DNA from: JAVVVD01 sp036652795
GTDB lineage: Bacteria; Bacillota; Clostridia; Christensenellales; CAG-138
NCBI GenBank assembly: GCA_036652795.1
Contig: JAVVVD010000004.1
Coordinates: 1-64,000, forward strand
Reading direction: 5' to 3'
Length of the DNA stretch: 64,000 bases
The notes below the pieces were generated by a model. That model saw only the letters and a list, made by a program, of their open reading frames with translations. It searched no databases and had not been told where the DNA came from. Both the position numbers and the translations under genes were made by a program. This document shows positions 26,201 to 35,315 of the stretch, piece by piece. Position 1 is the first letter of the stretch, and each line of letters starts with the position of its first letter.

Positions 26201-26528
26201 CCCGCGGGTAGTGGCCGCCACGCGCGGAGACGATGCGGAGCTTGCCGCAATAACCGCCCGCAGCGGTATGGTGAGTACTGACCAGCTCGACGCTGTGGTG
26301 GATTACGCCGCTTCCCGAGCGCGCACCACACTGCAATGCGTGATGGAGGGTCACGCCGAGACCGCGCCTATATATGATAAGCGCACAAAGACCACAGCCT
26401 GCAAATACTGTGATTACGCATCCGTATGCCGCTTTGATCCGCAGCTGCCCGGCTGCACCTATAACGTGACTGCGCCCATGAACGCCGATGCGTTTTTTTC
26501 CGCAACCAAAAAGGAGGAACAGTCATGA
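23244..26528 (+). CDS. addB: ATP-dependent helicase/nuclease subunit B
   Basis: This 1094-residue subunit of the AddAB helicase-nuclease processes double-strand breaks for RecA-dependent repair. The N-terminus has a P-loop G10-R-A-G-S-G-K-S17. The C-terminal RecB-type nuclease core has GRIDRLDTANIDG and VVDYKSGER. A 4Fe-4S cluster is predicted from one Cys in LYNACPFKHFVRYGL and three in CKYCDYASVC (about 1053, 1056 and 1062), the spacing known in the Bacillus enzyme. RBS GGGAGGAA. The stop overlaps the addA start (ATGA), which fits a 1:1 complex. Confidence 0.96.
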   Translation: MPAKLTFVLGRAGSGKSRYLHTRIAELDARGETVAVIVPEQFTFETERELAAELPGLMNISVYSFTTLARKVLGECGDRTVFLSKQGRRMMIRKAAGEAEPKLMAFAQVCTRPGFAEKCDEMFSLFKRFEIDPPSLVMAAEKLEDGPLRRKLTDLSLLYSATCAQLEGHYMDSEDAFSALKLRLPSSSLCGKHIVIDGFDLLTEQIYSVIGSLMQLADTLMISVRMDDGVRDAAVFAAERKAYTRLRALAQDAGCAVSSVRLPDSNATVARYVNPALSHIEHEAFAYPFSVYAGEPHGIELFAGTDRMAEAEALTNAVVRAAKRGIRYRDMAVVAADMAAYLSPVSRALCAHGIPFFTDAKHKLSIFAAPRLAVFALRAASRGFAQSDIISLLRTGLCGADRGDAEIFENYLLQYGLHGNALTRPFDRGQVPPRAEAARSLIMPPLIRLKEALGAGDTINKKTEALYAYMQEVDIRTQLYSLTCALRTAGKLELMEENAQVYNKLMELLSQLHAIIGDARVSSARYIEIFTEGLDAYDVGAIPTTADQVLFGSVGRTRARSVKAMFIIGAAEGLFPHFYPDDDVIDDAELSKLHEIGLTPWDSSADKCSVELVNTYSALTKPSEYLYISYPLRTDGEACLPAAVVDRIRALFPTLSVQTDLAAHTAPVDAEGGFTELISSLREFCETGKPDAQLAPLYSYYAHDPRYKERLALVESALYDSASPEPFGMELALELYRNIGYGSASRLELYNACPFKHFVRYGLRALPRREFTERKPDEGSFCHEALATFVEKAREMDMAALDNEQVCAILDKILPKLIESHNNGIFLDTARNRARCALLIRRIKTTAWALTQQLASGGFRVAGTEVEFGDGKPLPALHIIEGNREYRLSGRIDRLDTANIDGESYYRVVDYKSGERTFDYAQLYHGLSLQLPLYIAAAGAADSAAHAAGMYYLPIKDPAINEDTPEEKLSAELYKQFRLRGLTLNDPRVVAATRGDDAELAAITARSGMVSTDQLDAVVDYAASRARTTLQCVMEGHAETAPIYDKRTKTTACKYCDYASVCRFDPQLPGCTYNVTAPMNADAFFSATKKEEQS

Positions 26529-29500
26529 ATTGGACACAGCAGCAACAGCGCGCCATTGAGGATCGCGGCAACCTATTGATATCCGCCGCTGCCGGCAGTG
26601 GCAAAACGGCGGTGCTGACGGAGCGTATTGTTCGCCTTGTGCGGGACGGAACCAGCATATCGCGCCTTCTGGTTGTAACATACACAAAGGCTGCGGCGGC
26701 CGAAATGAAAAAGCGCATAGCAAAGCGCCTTGCCGAAGCTGCCCAAGCGGACGAGCTTCACGCGCCGCAGCTGTGTGCTGCCGCTTGTGAGGTTGGCCGC
26801 GCCAACATATCCACCCTGCACTCCTTCTGCGCGCAGGTGCTGCGCCGCCACTTCCATGAGGCGGGGCTTGATCCGGCCTTTCGCATATGCGATGAGGCAC
26901 AGGGCGAACTGCTGCGCGAGGATGCGCTAAACGAGCTGATGGAGGATCGTTACTCCAGCGACCCGGCCTTTGCTGAGCTTGTGCAGCGCACAGGCGATGA
27001 TGAGCGTTTTGGTAATATTATAAATGGATTATTTAATTTTATGTTTGCACAGGAGCAGCCTTTTGCCTGGCTTGAGTATGCCGTGCAGCGCTATACACTT
27101 GATGCTGATGGACTTGCCCGCTCGCCCGAGGTAGAGTTGCTTGTGCGCTCTGCAAAAACGCAGCTCTGCGCGCTGCTGGACGCTTACCGCGCCATACGCG
27201 ATGAGATTGCTGATGCTTATCCTACGGCTGCCGCAGTGATGGATGACGATGCTGCACAGCTTAGGGCGGTTTGTATCCGGCAAAGCTATGCCGACTATGG
27301 CGCGGCGCTGGAAAGCGTGGAGTTTAAGCGCCTTACGTTCCCAAGGGGTACGCCGGATGAATGCAAGGCCGTGGTAGCCGACCCACGCGACAGACTTAAA
27401 AAGCTTGTTAGGCAGCAGCAATCCGCCTTTGCCCGCACGCTTGCTCAGGAGGCCGCGCAGCTTGCGGATATGTATCCTCACATGCTGGAGCTTGCCGATG
27501 TAATGCGGGATTTCGTAGCGCGCTACGACATGCTCAAGCGCGCCGCATCAGTTATAGATTATCAAGATATGGAGCATATGACGCTGCGCCTGCTGAATGA
27601 TCCCTCAATAGCGGCAGAGTACCGCGAGCGCTTTGAACATATATTTGTGGATGAATATCAGGACGCCAACCGCGTACAGGAGCGCATCCTATCGCTTATT
27701 AAGCGCAACGACAACCTGTTTCTGGTAGGCGACGTCAAGCAGTCGATATACCGCTTCCGCATGGCGGAACCGGGGCTTTTCCTTGAAAAATATCATGCTT
27801 ACGATGGCACAAACGGCACACGCATTGACCTCAATGCCAACTTCCGCAGTACGGATGAGGTGATAGAGGCAGTTAACGCGGTGTTTTCGCGCATAATGAG
27901 CCGCGAAGCGGGCGAGCTGGATTACGATGACGCCGCCGCGCTTACGGCGGGACGCGGCGTGAAGGGCGGAGTTGAGCTTAATATAATAGGTGGTTCTAAC
28001 GCATCGAGCGATGAGGAGGACACAACCATATTTGAGGATGCTGAGGCCGAGGCCATGCTTGCAGCACAGCGCATACATGAGCTTATGGATGGCTCCTTGT
28101 GCGCAGATCCATCCACGGGGGAAATGCGCCCCTACCGCTATTGTGATTTTGCGATACTTGGCCGTTCTGTAAAAGCCGTAGCCGAAAGGTGGGCGCGGAC
28201 GCTATCGCTATGCGGTATCCCCGCATATGCCGATATAACGGGCGGTTATTTTTCCGCGGTGGAAATTCGATTGCTTATGGATATTTTGCGCATAATAGAC
28301 AACCGCCGTCAGGACATACCGCTTGCGGCGGTACTGCGCTCGCCCATAGGCGGTCTGGATACGGACGAGCTTATAGCCCTGCGCAGCGGCACCGATGCGG
28401 ATTTTTTCGATTCGCTTACAGCTGCGGCGCAAAAAGATACCCCGCTTGGGGCAAAGGTCAAGCGCATCCTGGCGCGGCTGGATGAATGGCAGGAAGCCTC
28501 CTGCCTTATCAGCATTGAGCAGCTCATATGCAACATTATCGATGAAACAGGCTATTATGAATATGTATCGGCGCTTCCTGGAAGTGCGCGCAGAGCAAAT
28601 CTGGACGCGTTTGTTGAGCGTGCCCGCAGCTATGAGAGCGGCGTTATGGGGCTGCACGGCTTCATAGGCTTTATGGAAAGGATAAAGAATACCGACACAC
28701 TTGGCAGCGCACAAACCGCCGGTGCGGATGTGGTACGCATACTATCCATACATCGCAGCAAGGGCCTTGAATTCCCCGTTGTGCTGCTGGCAGGCCTTGG
28801 GAAACGCTTCAATCGCGAGGATGCAAAGCAGAGCCTGTTGACGGATTCCCTTGGCATAGGCGCGCGGCACACATTGGAGAATCGCAATATAGGCACGCTG
28901 TTTCGCGATGCAATACTGTATAAAAAGCAAATGGAAGATCTTGCCGAGGAGATGCGCGTATTATATGTCGGCATGACTCGCGCGCAAAACAGGCTTATAA
29001 TGATAGGCTCGTCAAGGGATGTTGCAAATCTTGTGCGCCGCTGCGCCCTGCCGCCCACCCCCGCGCTGATTACCCGCTCAAATTCTCCGCTGGAGCTTGT
29101 GTTGCTTGCCCTCATGGATACGCAAAGCGGCAATGCGCTTCGTGCAGAGCTTAAACTCGGCGCAAGAAATACGCCGCTTGCCGTACCCATAAACATATGC
29201 GCGGCAACGGCGACAGACCTGTTTTGCCCGCATATACCGGAGCGCCAATATCGAGCGTTTACAAGCAGCGCCGCAATTGTACAAAGCGGCTATGCGGACG
29301 AATTTAAATGGGAGTATCCCTTCATTGAGGATACGCTGATACCAGGTAAGCTGTCCGTATCCCGCCTGCTTGGCAACGCTATAGATATGTGCGAGCACCC
29401 TGATTTTATAATCGCCCCACTGCACGCCGCCGACAGCGGCACTGCGGCGCACATTCTCATGCAGCACATAACGCTTGCCGCGCACAGCGTTCAAAGCGTG

Positions 29501-29926
29501 CGCGATCAGCTTGGTATACTTACCGGTTCGGGCATAATGACAAAGGAGCAAGCGGCCGCGGTGTATGCACCCGCAATAGTGCGCTTCTTTGCTTCGGCAC
29601 TTGGCCAAAGGCTGATTTGTGCAAAGCGGGTGGAGCGCGAGCTTGAGTTTAACGTGCGTTTGAGCGCGCGCGTGCTGCTTGGTGCGCCGACAGACGAAAC
29701 GGTGCTGCTTCAAGGCGTTATAGACTGCTGCTTCCTCGAAGAAAACGGCTGGACGCTGATAGATTATAAAACTGATTTTGTGGTCTCTGGCGGTGCGGAG
29801 CAAGCAGCGCAGCGCCATAGGCGTCAGCTTGAGCTATATGCCATGGCGCTCACACAGCTTACGGGGCAGCCTGTTGCTCACAAATATATCCATTTCCTTG
29901 GCACAGGCGAGAGTATTGCGCTATAG
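26525..29926 (+). CDS. addA: ATP-dependent helicase/nuclease subunit A
   Basis: This 1133-residue UvrD/Rep-type 3'-5' helicase carries a C-terminal nuclease. The motif order is Q-motif WTQQQQRAI, Walker A ISAAAGSGKTAV (21-28), LVVTYTKAAAAEMKKRI (motif Ia), HIFVDEYQDAN (motif II), LVGDVKQSIYRFR (motif III), LSIHRSKGLEFPVV (motif V) and EEMRVLYVGMTRAQ (motif VI). The nuclease motif near the C-terminus is WTLIDYKTDFV. It is slightly shorter than the Bacillus protein (about 1230), the difference being in linker regions. It is coupled to addB by an ATGA overlap and ends seven bases from a convergent gene. Confidence 0.96.
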   Translation: MNWTQQQQRAIEDRGNLLISAAAGSGKTAVLTERIVRLVRDGTSISRLLVVTYTKAAAAEMKKRIAKRLAEAAQADELHAPQLCAAACEVGRANISTLHSFCAQVLRRHFHEAGLDPAFRICDEAQGELLREDALNELMEDRYSSDPAFAELVQRTGDDERFGNIINGLFNFMFAQEQPFAWLEYAVQRYTLDADGLARSPEVELLVRSAKTQLCALLDAYRAIRDEIADAYPTAAAVMDDDAAQLRAVCIRQSYADYGAALESVEFKRLTFPRGTPDECKAVVADPRDRLKKLVRQQQSAFARTLAQEAAQLADMYPHMLELADVMRDFVARYDMLKRAASVIDYQDMEHMTLRLLNDPSIAAEYRERFEHIFVDEYQDANRVQERILSLIKRNDNLFLVGDVKQSIYRFRMAEPGLFLEKYHAYDGTNGTRIDLNANFRSTDEVIEAVNAVFSRIMSREAGELDYDDAAALTAGRGVKGGVELNIIGGSNASSDEEDTTIFEDAEAEAMLAAQRIHELMDGSLCADPSTGEMRPYRYCDFAILGRSVKAVAERWARTLSLCGIPAYADITGGYFSAVEIRLLMDILRIIDNRRQDIPLAAVLRSPIGGLDTDELIALRSGTDADFFDSLTAAAQKDTPLGAKVKRILARLDEWQEASCLISIEQLICNIIDETGYYEYVSALPGSARRANLDAFVERARSYESGVMGLHGFIGFMERIKNTDTLGSAQTAGADVVRILSIHRSKGLEFPVVLLAGLGKRFNREDAKQSLLTDSLGIGARHTLENRNIGTLFRDAILYKKQMEDLAEEMRVLYVGMTRAQNRLIMIGSSRDVANLVRRCALPPTPALITRSNSPLELVLLALMDTQSGNALRAELKLGARNTPLAVPINICAATATDLFCPHIPERQYRAFTSSAAIVQSGYADEFKWEYPFIEDTLIPGKLSVSRLLGNAIDMCEHPDFIIAPLHAADSGTAAHILMQHITLAAHSVQSVRDQLGILTGSGIMTKEQAAAVYAPAIVRFFASALGQRLICAKRVERELEFNVRLSARVLLGAPTDETVLLQGVIDCCFLEENGWTLIDYKTDFVVSGGAEQAAQRHRRQLELYAMALTQLTGQPVAHKYIHFLGTGESIAL

Positions 29927-29933
29927 TGTGCGC

Positions 29934-30656
29934 CTATTTCTGGCTGGATTGGAAGGTAAAGTATTTGGCGGGATCCACCGCCACGCCCTTTACATACAGT
30001 TCAAAATGCAGATGACTTTTCTGGGCGCACTCGGATACGGCAGTATCCCCTATATAGCCTATGACCGTGCGAGCGGCAATGCTTTGTCCCTCCTTTATTG
30101 GTGGCTTTTCCTTGAGATTGCCATAAAGCGTTTTGCGCTCGCCCGAGTGTGAAAGCAGCACGCATACACCCAATGCATCGTCCTTAAATATGCTTTCAAC
30201 ATTGCCCGCATAGGCGGCGTAGACCTCATCGCCCTTCTTCGCGGCAACATCCGCGCCTCTGTGCGTCATCCACTGATCCAGCGTGGCGGAATAGATAAGC
30301 TCGTTTGCCGCAAACCTCCATATTATTTCGCCCTGTACCGGCGCTACGGAACTTTCCGGCGTTGGCGACGGCTTGGCTGGTGCTTGCGTAAAATCCGGTA
30401 TTGGCGTTGGCGTTGTTATCGATGTAGGTGTTGCACTGGGCCTAATCACTTGATTGAGCCGCTCATCTTCAGACTGCGAAACATCCTTTGCAGGCAGCTT
30501 ATCCTCCTGCTTTTGCGGCATAAGCGCAAAGAATGCCGATACGCCCACAAGTGCCAGACACGCTATCAGCACCAGATAAATACCCTTCTCCCGCATCAAA
30601 CGGATCGCCTTTAGCTTGATGGCACTTAGCTTTTCGGCTCTGTCATGTTTATCCAT
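29934..30656 (-). CDS. Membrane-anchored M23 (LytM) peptidase, SpoIIQ-like
   Basis: This 240-residue protein has a cytosolic N-terminus, one membrane helix (about 25-46), a Pro/Thr/Ser linker (70-107) and a LytM domain. The zinc/catalytic residues are complete: H132-R-G-A-D136 and H215-L-H217-F. It is therefore predicted to be an active peptidoglycan endopeptidase on the outer face of the membrane. The architecture, with one helix preceded by MREKGIYLVLIACLALVG, resembles clostridial SpoIIQ, which works with SpoIIIAH during engulfment. No other sporulation gene is nearby, so a vegetative cell-wall role is equally possible. RBS AGAGGTGG. Confidence 0.75.
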   Translation of the reverse strand: MDKHDRAEKLSAIKLKAIRLMREKGIYLVLIACLALVGVSAFFALMPQKQEDKLPAKDVSQSEDERLNQVIRPSATPTSITTPTPIPDFTQAPAKPSPTPESSVAPVQGEIIWRFAANELIYSATLDQWMTHRGADVAAKKGDEVYAAYAGNVESIFKDDALGVCVLLSHSGERKTLYGNLKEKPPIKEGQSIAARTVIGYIGDTAVSECAQKSHLHFELYVKGVAVDPAKYFTFQSSQK

Positions 30657-30758
30657 ATATCCACCTCTTTCGGATTTTTTGTTGCGACTTTATTTTTCCC
30701 ACAAAGAGCGGTTTTCAATCTTTTTTCACAATGTAGCCCTTTCATGGCACTGCTTTTG

Positions 30759-30767
30759 TGCTATAAT
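30759..30767 (+). promoter_or_regulatory. Extended -10 promoter before DUF1385
   Basis: TGC followed by a perfect TATAAT (30762-30767) forms an extended -10; the -35 region is weak (CTTTCA). It lies 63 bases before the DUF1385 start. Confidence 0.6.
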
Positions 30768-30830
30768 AACTTGAATTAGTATAGAATTGTCGGCGGATCG
30801 GTACACGGCGCCGACTATGAGGAGATATAG

Positions 30831-31781
30831 ATGGCAAAGAAATGCACGGTGGGCGGCCAAGCCGTTATGGAGGGTGTTATGATGAAATCCCCAGACGGCA
30901 TCGCAATGGCGGTGCGCAAGGCTGACGGCAGCATCGTTACCGAATATAAGCAACAAAAGAGCAAGGCGCAAAAGGGTACGTTTTTAGGCTGGCCGATTGT
31001 GCGCGGCGTGGTTGCGTTTGTAGAATCGCTGACTATCGGCGTTTCTACAATATCACGCAGCGCAGAGCTTTCGGAGGATGGATCGACGGAGGAACCGACT
31101 AAATTCGAAAATTGGCTTTCCAAGGTGTTCGGCAAAAGCATCGAAAAAGTGGTAATGGGCCTTGCGGTTGTGCTGGCCATTGGATTGTCAATTGGCCTTT
31201 TCTTTGTGTTGCCCACGCTTATAAGCTCCCTTATATTCGGCAAGGCCGACGCAATCGCCCCAATATGGAAAAGCCTTACCGAGGGTGGCGTGCGCCTGAT
31301 CATATTCATATGTTACCTGTTATTCTGCTCGTCCCTCAAGGATATTCGCCGCGTATATATGTATCATGGCGCGGAACACAAGACCATCGCCTGTTATGAG
31401 GCTGAGGAGGCGCTTACGCCCGAAAATGCCATGAAGCACAGCAGGCTTCATCCGCGCTGCGGCACAAACTATCTGTTTCTGGTTATGGCGGTGTCAATAT
31501 TGTTTTTTGCTATGGTCGGCTGGAGTGAAAACTTCCTTTTGCGCCTTGCTACCCGCCTTGTGTTTTTGCCTATTGTGGCAGGACTTTCCTACGAGGTGCT
31601 CCGATTTGCGGCAAAATACGATAATATACTTACTAAAATAATCCGTGCGCCCGGAATGGCACTGCAATATATAACCACACGCGAACCTGATCCGGATATG
31701 ATAGAGGTGGCTGTAGCCGCCTTCAATCTGGCGATGAATCCGCCCGAATCGCACGCAGCCACACCACAGTCTGCCGAATGA
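30831..31781 (+). CDS. DUF1385 membrane protein
   Basis: This 316-residue polytopic membrane protein is of unknown function. Family signatures are CTVGGQAVMEGVMMKSPDG at the N-terminus, VYMYHGAEHKTIACYEAEE, and SRLHPRCGTNYLFLVMA before the last membrane helices. The His/Glu/Cys residues in HGAEHK and HPRCGTN suggest a metal site (inference). It is nearly always next to prmC and prfA in Firmicutes, and here it overlaps prmC by four bases. The reason for this linkage is not known. RBS GAGGAG. Confidence 0.9.
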   Translation: MAKKCTVGGQAVMEGVMMKSPDGIAMAVRKADGSIVTEYKQQKSKAQKGTFLGWPIVRGVVAFVESLTIGVSTISRSAELSEDGSTEEPTKFENWLSKVFGKSIEKVVMGLAVVLAIGLSIGLFFVLPTLISSLIFGKADAIAPIWKSLTEGGVRLIIFICYLLFCSSLKDIRRVYMYHGAEHKTIACYEAEEALTPENAMKHSRLHPRCGTNYLFLVMAVSILFFAMVGWSENFLLRLATRLVFLPIVAGLSYEVLRFAAKYDNILTKIIRAPGMALQYITTREPDPDMIEVAVAAFNLAMNPPESHAATPQSAE

Positions 31782-32608
31782 TTGCTCAAAATCAAAGCAG
31801 TATAGCCGAAACGCTCAAGCGCATTACAGCCATGCTGCGCCCCGTTGCAGCTGAGGAAGCCGCGCAGCAGTCGCGGCTTTTGCTCTGCCATGTGCTGGGC
31901 TTTTCGGATGCGTCCACACTCGTTAAAAACATGTTACAGCTGTTTCCGCAGGATCGCACGGATGCGCTTGATCAGGCGTTAGCGCGCAGGCTTGCTGGCG
32001 AGCCGCTGCAATATATACTTGGCGAATGGGATTTTATGGGGCTTACGTTTCAAGTGCGCCCAGGCGTACTTATACCGCGTCAGGATACGGAAACGCTGTG
32101 CGAGCATGCGTTGGAATTGATACGCCTTAACGCTTACAATAGCGCGTTGGATATGTGCTGCGGCAGCGGCTGCATAGGGATAAGCCTTGCCGCGCTTTGC
32201 GGCATCAGCATTACGCTTGCGGATATCAGCTTAGAGTGCATATCGCTTGCCGAGCAGAATGCCAAAAGTCACGGTTTAAACGCGGCACTCGTGCAGAGCG
32301 ACCTATTTGATAGCATACATGGTACGTTCGATCTCATAGTGTGCAACCCGCCGTATATCCCCGCGCATGATATGCCCTCTCTTCAGCGCGAGGTGCGGCA
32401 TGAGCCTGCACTGGCATTGTGTGGCGGAACGGATGGATTGAATATATACCGCAGACTTGCGGCAGTATATGCACTTCATCTAAATGCCGGCGGCGCCCTG
32501 CTAATGGAGGTCGGCATTAATCAAGCGCCCGACGTTATAGCAATATTTGGCAAAGGCCATACTATATGTGACATAAACGGCATAGAGCGCGTTGTGGTTG
32601 TTGCATGA
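31778..32608 (+). CDS. prmC: Release factor glutamine methyltransferase
   Basis: This 276-residue enzyme methylates the glutamine of the GGQ motif in peptide release factors. It has a small N-terminal helical domain and a Rossmann SAM-binding domain. Motif I is ALDMCCGSGCIGISLA, the catalytic signature is FDLIVCNPPYIP, and RQDTET is the family loop before the SAM site. Its substrate gene, prfA, follows 51 bases later. The start overlaps the DUF1385 stop (ATGA), so synthesis of the two is coupled. Confidence 0.95.
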   Translation: MIAQNQSSIAETLKRITAMLRPVAAEEAAQQSRLLLCHVLGFSDASTLVKNMLQLFPQDRTDALDQALARRLAGEPLQYILGEWDFMGLTFQVRPGVLIPRQDTETLCEHALELIRLNAYNSALDMCCGSGCIGISLAALCGISITLADISLECISLAEQNAKSHGLNAALVQSDLFDSIHGTFDLIVCNPPYIPAHDMPSLQREVRHEPALALCGGTDGLNIYRRLAAVYALHLNAGGALLMEVGINQAPDVIAIFGKGHTICDINGIERVVVVA

Positions 32609-32659
32609 TGTTGTATGATTCGTATATAATATGTCGAATAATTTTTTGCGAGGTAGCCC

Positions 32660-33724
32660 ATGCTTAATAAGCTCCAGGGATTAAAAGCACGATATGATGA
32701 AATTACGGCGCTGCTCTCCCGCCCGGACGCGATGAGCGATCCGGCAGCGTGGCGCGACCTTTCTCGCGAGCATTCACAGCTTGGCGAGATAGTTGCCGTA
32801 TACGACGAGTATACCCTGGCAATGTCCGCCGCCGCCGAATGCAAGTCAATGCTATTTGAAACTCAGGATACCGATATGCGCGAACTTGTGCGCGAGGAGC
32901 TTGCTGTGCTGGAAGCAAAATGCGATTCGCTCAATGATAAGCTAAAGTTTATGCTGCTTCCCAAGGACCCCAACGACGATAAAAACGTTATCATAGAGAT
33001 ACGAGCCGGCACAGGCGGCGATGAAGCCGCGCTCTTTGGCGCGGATCTATTGCGTATGTATCAGCGTTATGCCGAGCGGCATGGCTATAAAATGGAATTT
33101 CTTAACGAGAACCTCACTGAGATGGGCGGCGTAAAAGAAGTTGCGTTATCGCTATGCGGGCGTGGTGCATACTGCCGCATGAAATACGAAAGTGGCGTAC
33201 ACCGTGTACAGCGCGTACCCGAAACCGAATCCCAGGGACGTATCCACACCAGCGCGGCCACTGTTGCGGTGCTGCCCGAGGCCGAGGACGTAGATGTGGT
33301 GATAGATGCTAAGGATCTTCAGATAGACACCTACCGCAGCGGCGGCGCCGGCGGCCAGCATGTAAATAAAACTGAAAGCGCCATCCGTATAACCCATTTG
33401 CCCACGGGGCTTGTGGTGCAATGCCAGGATGAGCGCAGCCAGCACAAAAATAAGGATAAGGCTATGCGCGTGCTCAAGAGCCGCCTATACGAGCTGTATG
33501 CGCATGAGCAGGCCGGGCGCGAGGCACAGGAGCGCAAATCCATGGTGGGCAGCGGAGATCGCAGTGAACGCATCCGCACCTATAACTTCCCGCAGGCGCG
33601 CGTTACAGACCACCGCATCAACCTTACGTTGTACCGGCTGGAAAGCTTTATGGACGGCGATATGGATGAGCTTATTGATGCGCTGATACTAGCTGAGCGC
33701 GCTGCCCAGCTATCCGGCAACTGA
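32660..33724 (+). CDS. prfA: Peptide chain release factor 1
   Basis: This 354-residue protein reads UAA and UAG stop codons and triggers peptide release. GGQ lies at residues 231-233 in SGGAGGQHVNKTESAIR, the target of PrmC. The codon-recognition tripeptide PET (187-189, family P-x-T) in VQRVPETESQGR identifies RF1 rather than RF2. The N-terminal coiled-coil and the C-terminal RNYNFPQ-like segment (RTYNFPQARVTDHR) are present. RBS GCGAGG precedes the ATG at 32660. Confidence 0.97.
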   Translation: MLNKLQGLKARYDEITALLSRPDAMSDPAAWRDLSREHSQLGEIVAVYDEYTLAMSAAAECKSMLFETQDTDMRELVREELAVLEAKCDSLNDKLKFMLLPKDPNDDKNVIIEIRAGTGGDEAALFGADLLRMYQRYAERHGYKMEFLNENLTEMGGVKEVALSLCGRGAYCRMKYESGVHRVQRVPETESQGRIHTSAATVAVLPEAEDVDVVIDAKDLQIDTYRSGGAGGQHVNKTESAIRITHLPTGLVVQCQDERSQHKNKDKAMRVLKSRLYELYAHEQAGREAQERKSMVGSGDRSERIRTYNFPQARVTDHRINLTLYRLESFMDGDMDELIDALILAERAAQLSGN

Positions 33725-33789
33725 TACGATGTTTAGCGGCGACCATAGCTTGCTATAGTGAACCTATAGGATACAAAGGGGGGATATCA

Positions 33790-34821
33790 ATGCAGACTCA
33801 GTACTTCAATGCCATCAACCAGCCTGAAAACGGTTCGCGTTTGGCGGGCAGCGTAATACGCGCCGGCGGGCTTGTGGTATTCCCCACCGAAACGGTTTAC
33901 GGCCTTGGCGCCAACGGGCTTTGCGGCGAGGCTGTAAGCAAAATATTCCAGGCAAAGGGCAGGCCATGCGATAATCCGCTGATATTGCATGTTGCCCGAA
34001 AGAGCGATGTAAAGGAGCTGTGGAAGCAGGTCCCTGACAACGCACGGCTGCTTATGGATACATTTTGGCCCGGTCCGCTTACGCTTGTATATTTAAAGAG
34101 CGATAAAATACCCTGTGAGGTAACGGCAGGCCTTTCGAGCGTAGCTGTGCGAATGCCTGAGCACAAGACGGCGCTTGCGCTGATACGCGCATCCGGCGTA
34201 CCCATCGCCGCTCCTTCTGCCAACATATCCGGCCGGCCCAGCCCCACCTGCCTTGAGCATGTGCGCCACGATATGGACGCAAAGGTGGATATAATAATAG
34301 ATGGTGGCCCTTGCCGCGTTGGTGTAGAATCCACAGTGCTTTCGCTTGTAGGGCCGCCCACAATATTGCGCCCGGGCGGCATAACGCGCGAAATGCTTTC
34401 CGCCGTGATAGGCGATGTGCGCTTGAACCACAGCATATTGGAACCCCTTGGCCAAAATGAAGTTGCAGCCTCACCCGGCATGAAATACAAGCATTATGCG
34501 CCAAACGCCGAGGTTATAGTTGCTACAGGCGACGCACGGGCGGCGGCAAACAGGATATGCCATGAATATGACCTGCGCGAGAGTACAGGCAAGCGATGTA
34601 TTATTTTTGCATCTGAGCAAACTCGAAGCTTTTACCATGCGCGCAGGTGTGTTATAATAGGCAGCAGAAATCAGCCTGCGTCAATGTGCGCTAATCTATT
34701 TGCGATGCTACGCGAATATGACGGCGCCGACACGATATTTGCCGAGGCACTTGAGACCGATGATATGGGTCTTGCCTATATGAACAGGCTGTTGCGGGCA
34801 TCGGGCTTTACCACGATATAA
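33790..34821 (+). CDS. ywlC: L-threonylcarbamoyladenylate synthase (Sua5 type)
   Basis: This 343-residue enzyme makes threonylcarbamoyl-AMP from threonine, bicarbonate and ATP for t6A37 of tRNAs. The YrdC domain covers about residues 15-200 (AGGLVVFPTETVYGLGAN, KIFQAKGRPCDNPLILH, and PSANISGRPSPT). The extra C-terminal Sua5 domain (about 215-343) distinguishes it from short TsaC. Together with TrmO upstream in the window it forms part of the t6A/m6t6A route. RBS AAAGGGGGG. It sits between prfA and rpiB, a common Firmicute arrangement. Confidence 0.94.
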   Translation: MQTQYFNAINQPENGSRLAGSVIRAGGLVVFPTETVYGLGANGLCGEAVSKIFQAKGRPCDNPLILHVARKSDVKELWKQVPDNARLLMDTFWPGPLTLVYLKSDKIPCEVTAGLSSVAVRMPEHKTALALIRASGVPIAAPSANISGRPSPTCLEHVRHDMDAKVDIIIDGGPCRVGVESTVLSLVGPPTILRPGGITREMLSAVIGDVRLNHSILEPLGQNEVAASPGMKYKHYAPNAEVIVATGDARAAANRICHEYDLRESTGKRCIIFASEQTRSFYHARRCVIIGSRNQPASMCANLFAMLREYDGADTIFAEALETDDMGLAYMNRLLRASGFTTI

Positions 34822-34848
34822 TAGGATTTTTTAACGAGGTGAACTACT

Positions 34849-35292
34849 ATGAAAATCGCACTTGCGAGCGACCATGGCGGATTTGAGTATAAACGAATGC
34901 TCATACCGTTCATTGAACAAATGGGGCATACCATCATTGATTTTGGTTGTTATGACGATTCTGCCGTGGACTATTCGGACTTTGGTTTTATCGCTGGTGA
35001 AGCGGTGGCAAAGGGCGAATGTGACCGCGGCATTGTTATATGCAGCACCGGCATAGGCATGAGCATTGCCGCAAACAAGGTGCGCACAATACGCTGTGCG
35101 CTATGTACAGACCCGCTTATGGCTCGACTAACACGAGAGCATAACGACACCAATATGCTTGCACTTGGCGGACGGATAATCGGCGCCGAGCTTGCAAAGG
35201 AGATAGTCCGCGTATGGCTCTCCACACAATTTTCTGGTGAACAGCGGCACGCGCGCCGCATAGACAAGCTTTCCAATTATGAAAATAAATAA
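34849..35292 (+). CDS. rpiB: Ribose-5-phosphate isomerase B
   Basis: This 147-residue cytosolic enzyme interconverts ribose-5-phosphate and ribulose-5-phosphate. The catalytic cysteine lies in GIVICSTGIGMSIAANK, with the family phosphate and ring-opening residues in LASDHGGFEYK and LTREHNDTNMLALGGR. The length is typical. RBS ACGAGGTG. It lies 27 bases after sua5 and 23 before upp, in one transcript; supply of ribose phosphate fits the PRPP-using next enzyme. Confidence 0.96.
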   Translation: MKIALASDHGGFEYKRMLIPFIEQMGHTIIDFGCYDDSAVDYSDFGFIAGEAVAKGECDRGIVICSTGIGMSIAANKVRTIRCALCTDPLMARLTREHNDTNMLALGGRIIGAELAKEIVRVWLSTQFSGEQRHARRIDKLSNYENK

Positions 35293-35315
35293 TTTCTAAG
35301 GGGGCAATAAACAAA